Origin: Folioceros fuciformis | Taxonomy: Eukaryota > Anthocerotophyta > Anthocerotopsida > Anthocerotales | Assembly (NCBI GenBank): GCA_049999805.1 | Contig: JBNGIO010006003.1 | Coordinates: 71,897 to 135,896, forward strand | Reading direction: 5' to 3' | Length of the DNA: 64,000 nt | Shown here: piece by piece, positions 58,731 to 64,000 of the stretch | How the letters are laid out: the number at the start of each line of letters is the position of its first letter | Position numbering within the stretch: position 1 is the first letter of the stretch | Notes under the pieces: generated by a model | What the model saw: the letters and a program-made list of their open reading frames with translations, nothing else | What the model was told of the DNA's origin: nothing | Database searches by the model: none | Position numbers and translations under genes: made by a program

Positions 58731-61700
58731 CTACTGGCTATCTCCGCAAGAACAGAAGCCATCCTTAAACCGATGAACGCGATGGGCATCTCTAATAATT
58801 ATCTCTCGATGTTCTATTCTCGAGATGACCTTGGTGCCGGCGTGGCAATGGCCACACATCCTGAGATTCTTGCTGACCACCAGAGTGGTGCCCGGAGGGG
58901 TGTTGAGGAGGCCGAAAGCTAGAGCCAGCTTTTCGGCATGTTTGCACAAGGCATCTTCACTTTCCTGGAGAGGTCCAGGCCCGAGCACCGGGTTCGAGTC
59001 CCTGCATGCCTCGAAAAGTGTGTTGAGGCTGTTGAGCTTGGCCGAGGTGTCGTCCCTACTTCTGCCTACTATGAATTCGTGTACCTGGCTACCCACCTCG
59101 ATGAGGGCCCTGGCGGGCTTCTTTTGGGCACCTGCGGACTGCATCATGGTTTCCACTTGGTCAACATCCGCCCACCTGCCCGCTTCTGCGTAGATGTCGG
59201 ACATGAGGGCGTAGGCGGAGGCATGTTGGGGTACCAGGTTCACGAGGCGGTGGAAGCAGCTCCTTGCTAGCTCGACATGGTTGTGGGCCTTGCAGGCTGT
59301 GAGGAGAGATGTCCACCCGATGGAATCCTGCTGTAGTGGCATTGTGTGGAGCATGGTTGCTGCTTCCTCCAGCCGGCCGGACCGCCCCAGGAGGTCTACC
59401 AAGGAGTTGTAATGCTCGACCTGGGGCTGGATGCTGTAGTCACGGGACATCATGGTGAAGTAGTTCTGGCCCTCGGTCACTAGACCCGCATGGCTGCATG
59501 CCGCCAGCAGACATGTGAAGGTTGCAGCATCAGGTTGGACTCCCTCTTCCTGCATCCTGGCGAAGCACTGCATAGCCATGGCGCAGTTGTTGTGCTGACC
59601 GTAGCCGCCGATGAGGGCGTTCCAAGTCACCAGATCCTTCCTCCCTGTACTATCGAATACACCCTGTGCGTCCTCCAGGTATCCGCATTTTGCATACATG
59701 TCCACCAGACTGCTACCCACAAACGCGTCATTTTCAAGTCCCTTGTGCAGGATGTCAGCATGTATCTGTTGTCCTTCCTGAATGGCTCCCAGTTTGCCAC
59801 AGACCTTTAATACACACGAATATGTGACAAGGTCAGGCGTCAAGCTTTCTTGCTGCATTCTGAAATATGCCTTAAGGCCATCGTGGCCGAGCCCATGCTC
59901 CGCGCATCCGGCGATGAGGGTGTTCCAGGTTGCCACATCTTTTGTCTGCAACCTTTCGAACAAGACACATGCATCTCCCATGCTTCCGCATTTGATGAAC
60001 ATGTCTATCAAGGCGTTCCCAACGCACAGATCTGATTCAAGTCCTCTTGCCAGAACCTCAGCATAAACCTTCCTGCCCTCCTCTAAGTTTCCTAAGCTAC
60101 CACATGCTTTCAAAATGCTTACATAGGTGAAATTGTCTGGGACCGCGGCACTCAGAAACATGCTCCTGAAAAGTTCTATCGCCTCTTGCCCCAGCTCATG
60201 CTGAGCGTAACCTGCAATCATGACATTCCATGTCACCAAGTCCCTGGCCAGCAATCTGTCGAATACTCTGCGAGCATCCTCCAAGCTCCTGCATTTGGCG
60301 TACATATCAACCAACATGCTCCCAACCAGCTCGTCCTCCTCAGCTCCTCTTTCCAAAATTTGGACATGAATCTGCCTGCCTTCGTGTAAGTTTCCAATGA
60401 TAGCACACGCTCTGAATAGGGCCGCATATGTGGCATTGTTAGGCACAATTCCATTCCCTTGCATCCTCATGTACAGCTTGTGGGCTTCATCCACAGGCCC
60501 CTGATGGACGTATCCCGCAATCATGGCAGTCCATGAAACCACGTCTTTTGAAGGCAATTTGTCAAACACCCGTTGGGCATCTTCCATGCTTCCGCATTTT
60601 ATGTACATATCTAACAGACAGTTTCCCAGTGAGCTATCAGCTTGAAGTCCCCTTTCAAGGACACGGGCATGAATCTGCTTGCCTTTCTCCAAGTGCCCTA
60701 CACTGCCGCATGCTTTCACAACAGCGACAAGGGTTACATGATTGCCTGCCAACTTCCCATCCTGCTGCATAAGGGCGTAAAGTTGAAGCGCTTCTAGACC
60801 TCGTCCATGCTGAGCATATCCTGCAATCATAGCACTCCATGTCACCACGTTCTTTTTTTGCAGTCTGTCGAAAACTCCGCGGGCCTCCTCCAGACTACCA
60901 CATTTGGCATACATGTCGACCAAGGTGCTACCAATATAGATATCAGCTTCCAGTCCCCTTTTCAGGACCTCAGCGTGAATCCCCTTCCCCTCTTGTATAG
61001 CTCCGACATTGCCACATGCTTTAAGAATGCTGACAAATGTGAAGTGGTTTGCTGGACACTTGCCCTCCTGCTGCATCTTCACATAAAGACTGAGCGCTTC
61101 CTGACCACACCCATTTTGAGCATAACCTGCAAACATAGCATTCCATGTCACAACATCTGTGCTCGGCAAATTGTCAAAGACATATCTGGCCGTCTCCAGG
61201 CTCCCACATTTAGCATACATGTCTACAAGGGCGCTCCCGACAAATACATTTGTGTCAAATCCATACTCCACCACATCCGCATGAATCAACTTGCCTGAAT
61301 CTAAATCCCCTGCACTGGCACATGATTTCAGGACAGCAGCCAGCACAAAATCAGTCGGTCTGACACTTGATTGTCGCATTCGCACATACAATTTGATAGC
61401 CTGCTCAGCCTTTCCATGGTCACAGTGTGCTGAAATGATCGAAGCCCATACGAAAGTGTCGGGAGCAGCCAACGTGTTAAAAACCCGCTCTGCTTCCATC
61501 AAACTCCCCGTGGCAGCGTACATCCGAATCAGGTAGTTCGCCATGAAACAGTCCAACGCAGACCCAACTTGTCCAGAGAGGGCATGGACACGCCTGCCCA
61601 CCTCAAGGTTTCTAGTCGCAGTGCACCCTTTCAGGAGAATGTACAACATGTCATTCGGGATGGAAATTCCTCTCCGGTGCATCACGTTCACAGCCTCCAG

Positions 61701-61796
61701 CGCACTTTCTAGCGCTCCCTCCGTCCCGAAATCTGCAAGCTCCAATAGGTCTTCAACAGCCCCCATCCTGCAGGGTCGATCAATACTGTACCACAT
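58731..61796 (-). CDS. PLS-class PPR protein with a DYW-like cytidine deaminase domain
   Basis: One exon of 1,021 residues from the first in-frame ATG (MWYSIDRPCRMGAV). A second ATG (61,766) gives MGAVEDLLEL. About 20 or more PPR motifs follow in P-L-S triplets, with the usual LVDMYAKCGSLE and VVTWNAMFAGYAQNG patterns repeated. The C-terminus has E-like motifs and a deaminase-type region with HAEK (the His-x-Glu pair), CGHCH, and the second zinc site HRVHRFKDGFCSC. It ends GDSQ rather than GDYW. Such proteins bind organelle transcripts and edit C to U. The region between the E motifs and HAEK is shorter than usual. The N-terminus lacks an evident targeting peptide, so an upstream exon may be missing. 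It lies 257 bases upstream of the HLB1-like gene on the same strand. Confidence 0.92.
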   Translation of the reverse strand: MWYSIDRPCRMGAVEDLLELADFGTEGALESALEAVNVMHRRGISIPNDMLYILLKGCTATRNLEVGRRVHALSGQVGSALDCFMANYLIRMYAATGSLMEAERVFNTLAAPDTFVWASIISAHCDHGKAEQAIKLYVRMRQSSVRPTDFVLAAVLKSCASAGDLDSGKLIHADVVEYGFDTNVFVGSALVDMYAKCGSLETARYVFDNLPSTDVVTWNAMFAGYAQNGCGQEALSLYVKMQQEGKCPANHFTFVSILKACGNVGAIQEGKGIHAEVLKRGLEADIYIGSTLVDMYAKCGSLEEARGVFDRLQKKNVVTWSAMIAGYAQHGRGLEALQLYALMQQDGKLAGNHVTLVAVVKACGSVGHLEKGKQIHARVLERGLQADSSLGNCLLDMYIKCGSMEDAQRVFDKLPSKDVVSWTAMIAGYVHQGPVDEAHKLYMRMQGNGIVPNNATYAALFRACAIIGNLHEGRQIHVQILERGAEEDELVGSMLVDMYAKCRSLEDARRVFDRLLARDLVTWNVMIAGYAQHELGQEAIELFRSMFLSAAVPDNFTYVSILKACGSLGNLEEGRKVYAEVLARGLESDLCVGNALIDMFIKCGSMGDACVLFERLQTKDVATWNTLIAGCAEHGLGHDGLKAYFRMQQESLTPDLVTYSCVLKVCGKLGAIQEGQQIHADILHKGLENDAFVGSSLVDMYAKCGYLEDAQGVFDSTGRKDLVTWNALIGGYGQHNNCAMAMQCFARMQEEGVQPDAATFTCLLAACSHAGLVTEGQNYFTMMSRDYSIQPQVEHYNSLVDLLGRSGRLEEAATMLHTMPLQQDSIGWTSLLTACKAHNHVELARSCFHRLVNLVPQHASAYALMSDIYAEAGRWADVDQVETMMQSAGAQKKPARALIEVGSQVHEFIVGRSRDDTSAKLNSLNTLFEACRDSNPVLGPGPLQESEDALCKHAEKLALAFGLLNTPPGTTLVVSKNLRMCGHCHAGTKVISRIEHREIIIRDAHRVHRFKDGFCSCGDSQ

Positions 61797-62978
61797 AAAC
61801 ACAAGCTACTGACCCCAAATAGCTATCAACATGCCACTGCACGCCAAATACCTGAAAGAGTTTCCTTGGTTACATCCGTAGTCAACAACTGCGTCCCCAA
61901 CTAGTCCGTTCCTTGAGGGCAGGGCAGGAGCTCCCCCTGAACCCAAGTTTCGTCCAGTGCTTGATTGAGACCCAGGACAGAAGGTCCCCCTTGTCGTGCA
62001 GTGCATGAAGGCCGGATACATGCAGTTTCTCTGTGGTGATCACCGATAGTCAACTGGAAACTGTGGGCAAAGCAACGCTGGCCAGGTCTCAATGACCATC
62101 TCGAGCCTTGCACAACCCAACCAGATGGCAGGCAGATTGGAATCACAGCAGATTTTACCTTTAAGAACCCCCAATTCCACGACTGAGAGCGAGCGGCCAT
62201 GATTGTTGCCCCCATAACACCCCGGCCAATTGCAACACCTGCAAACCAGCTCAAACATCAACACCCATCCAGCAACCTCCTGCCAATCTAATCCGAGCCA
62301 TCACAGATACCCTGCGCATGACAACAGCTCACCATTTTCACATGGGTGGCGCTCAGCTGAGGCCCTTAAGGTCGACAAGCGCCTATACCATGCTTTCAAT
62401 GGCACGACAGGGCTGAATCTGCTCTGATTCAGCCAGGCCAGCACCATTCTTCCCTCAAGACGACCACTTCTCTTGGTCGCCCAGTGAGGTGACAGACTGC
62501 GGGGTAAGAAGTGCACAGGTACGCCTGGTACTGGGAAGCTGGACGTAGCGGCCTGAAACAGGCAGAACAGTAGTCGTTCTGTAGTTCATCGGGTGGATGA
62601 AGTCGTCCAGATACAACAAATCGTGTTCTCAGCTTTGATACATATATGTGAAACTTGCTGGGTACCGGCAAGTGACAGCATTGCGCACCTACAGCTATGG
62701 GTAAGTGCGCAAGACAAATTCTTGGTAGACCTTAGGGTTGTCTAGGGGTAGCTCTATGAAACGAGAAGGCGACAGCTTTCGATTCGACTCTTGAATCAGG
62801 ACAAGGTAGGCTGGATCCACTACAGGTGAATAGAATCAAAGCGTAGAACAGGGAAGGGCTCGTGCCAGGTATGGGGGCGTTGGAGAGAATGAGCTTGTGA
62901 GCTTTGGCTCATCAATCTTGGATCTGGGAATGTGAAATTGGCAGCTGTATCCATTGTTCCTGCTGGGGCCGTGGCGGA
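61797..62978. promoter_or_regulatory. Intergenic region between divergent PPR and GCN1 genes
   Basis: About 1.2 kb between the PPR gene (-) and GCN1 (+), holding both promoters and possibly a missed 5' exon of the PPR gene. Short open frames on the minus strand show no family. No TATA box is convincing. Confidence 0.4.
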
Positions 62979-64000
62979 ATGGCGGTCTCGAACGGCGAGA
63001 CGGGTGAAGGTGTAGAGGAACGCATCAGGGGTATTCTGCGGGACCTGCATCTTCCGGAGACCAGGGCAGATCATGTTGCAGTGGATGGAGAGATCAGAGA
63101 AAGTCTGAAGAGCGATCAGGTGTTCTTCAAAGCATTTGCTGGTGCCTTAGTTCTGGCGGCTGAGAAAACTTGGCGCACAGGGGCAGGATCTGCGTGTTAC
63201 AAACTGTTAAGATGGTCATGTATTCTGATTAGAGAGTGCGCTGAGATCGTGTCTTCAAAATCTGCGTTCTCCAGGTTAGTTTCTGTACAGGGGTCTTTAC
63301 TCTACGGACTTGCAGGGGCGTCTCGTCGACTGCAAAATGCTAGCAATCGCGCTATATTGCAATTGCTTTCCCAGAAACCCAATCTTGCCAAGCGTTATGT
63401 GGCTGAGCTGCAGGGGAGTGCTGCCGATCCGGTCAGCAGCAGTGGACTCGCCAGAGTTCTCATTCAGCTTGCAACAAGGGATGCAGAGTTTCTTGAGGAG
63501 CACAGGGCAGCTTTCCTTGGACTGTATATCTCTCTGGTATGGTCGTCCAAGGAGAAGCCGTCCAGGAGGTTGATTGAAACATTCCGGCCTCTTCTGAGCA
63601 TCTTAAATCACAGTGAATTTGGGAACGTGGTGCAGCCTGCAGTGGTCAAAATGCTTCGCAGGAATCCGGAAACGGTGATGGACGCTGCCTGTGCTCTTTT
63701 CAGCTCAGTAAATTTGGACATGAGTAAATATGCTGTGGATGTCTACACAGCTATTCTCCCACAAGCTAGGCATAGTGATGAAGGGAGGCGGAAAGACAGT
63801 GCCACTGTGGTAGGCAACTTGGCTTTGCACACGAGTGACCAAAAGCTTGTACTGAGCATGTATCAGACTGTCAAGTCGGTGTTGGGCGGGTCTGAAGGAA
63901 AGCTGACATTCCCGTACCAAAGGGTGGGTATGATCGGAGCAATTTCGGCCCTATCGAGGACTGAAGGGGGCGAGCAAATTTCTTCTCTTGCTGCCTCAAT
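62979..64000 (+). CDS. GCN1: GCN1/ILITYHIA translational activator, N-terminal part (runs off window)
   Basis: An uninterrupted frame from the ATG giving MAVSNGETGEG to the window end, 340 codons plus two bases, with no stop. It matches the N-terminal HEAT-repeat region of GCN1: VVKMLRRNPETVMDA, SSVNLDMSKYA, AILPQARHSDEGRRKDSATVVG and SVLGGSEGKLTFPYQRVGM. GCN1 binds ribosomes, with GCN20-type ABC proteins by family, and is needed to activate the eIF2-alpha kinase GCN2; in plants (ILITYHIA) it also acts in immunity. Full-length plant GCN1 has about 2,600 residues, so most lies beyond the window. The Kozak context (GGCGGAATGG) is good. Confidence 0.92.
   Translation, partial: MAVSNGETGEGVEERIRGILRDLHLPETRADHVAVDGEIRESLKSDQVFFKAFAGALVLAAEKTWRTGAGSACYKLLRWSCILIRECAEIVSSKSAFSRLVSVQGSLLYGLAGASRRLQNASNRAILQLLSQKPNLAKRYVAELQGSAADPVSSSGLARVLIQLATRDAEFLEEHRAAFLGLYISLVWSSKEKPSRRLIETFRPLLSILNHSEFGNVVQPAVVKMLRRNPETVMDAACALFSSVNLDMSKYAVDVYTAILPQARHSDEGRRKDSATVVGNLALHTSDQKLVLSMYQTVKSVLGGSEGKLTFPYQRVGMIGAISALSRTEGGEQISSLAAS

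Overview
The window is plant nuclear DNA. It holds spliced genes with short GT-AG introns, many all-matching plant families (a PPR-DYW editing factor, RBP45/47-type RNA-binding protein, MLK/CK1-like kinase, HLB1-like TPR protein, two-domain DJ-1, organellar MnmG), plus a Ty3/gypsy element and a Mutator/FAR1-like element. Compact genes, abundant microsatellites and the style of the PPR and SWIM/MULE proteins suggest a seedless land plant (moss, hornwort, lycophyte or similar). I cannot name the species. Seven runs of N mark assembly gaps.

Layout. 1-1.2 kb: decayed repeat-element ORF with a 140-bp duplication across a gap. 1.7-6.6 kb: decayed Ty3/gypsy retrotransposon on the minus strand, carrying a nested 278-bp insertion. 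7.0-8.9 kb: a multi-exon coiled-coil gene of unknown family that I assembled from splice sites. 9.1-13.2 kb: dense microsatellites and two gaps, no convincing gene. 14.3-15.5 kb: F-box/kelch-like gene. 16.6-19.8 kb (-): DEAD-box helicase of the DDX10/Dbp4/RH32 type. 20.8-23.9 kb (+): three-RRM RBP45/47-like protein, divergent from the helicase. 24.3-25.2 kb (+): phosphoglycerate-mutase-like phosphatase. 26.0-27.2 kb: minisatellites. 27.2-29.6 kb (-): decayed MULE/FAR1-like transposase. 31.2-32.0 kb (-): LEA protein with a probable mitochondrial presequence. 34.4-37.3 kb (-): 40S uS9 (RPS16) and a two-domain DJ-1 gene. 38.1-39.9 kb: duplicated unknown ORF. 40.5-42.3 kb: a second copy of the RPS16/DJ-1 segment, with RPS16 intact and DJ-1 reduced to its last exon. 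42.7-46.5 kb (-): organellar MnmG/GidA. 47.9-51.8 kb (-): MLK/CK1-like kinase. 55.3-58.5 kb (-): HLB1-like TPR/PH protein. 58.7-61.8 kb (-): large single-exon PPR protein ending in a DYW-like domain. 63.0 kb to the end (+): start of GCN1/ILITYHIA.

The genes do not form one pathway. Several serve RNA and translation: DDX10-type helicase (ribosome biogenesis), RPS16, MnmG (tRNA wobble modification), PPR-DYW (organellar editing), GCN1 (translation stress signalling), RBP45/47. Exon junctions were placed by hand. For the helicase, RBP, DJ-1, MnmG, kinase and HLB1 models every junction keeps phase and the summed length is a multiple of three (for HLB1 this depends on the arbitrary size of one gap).
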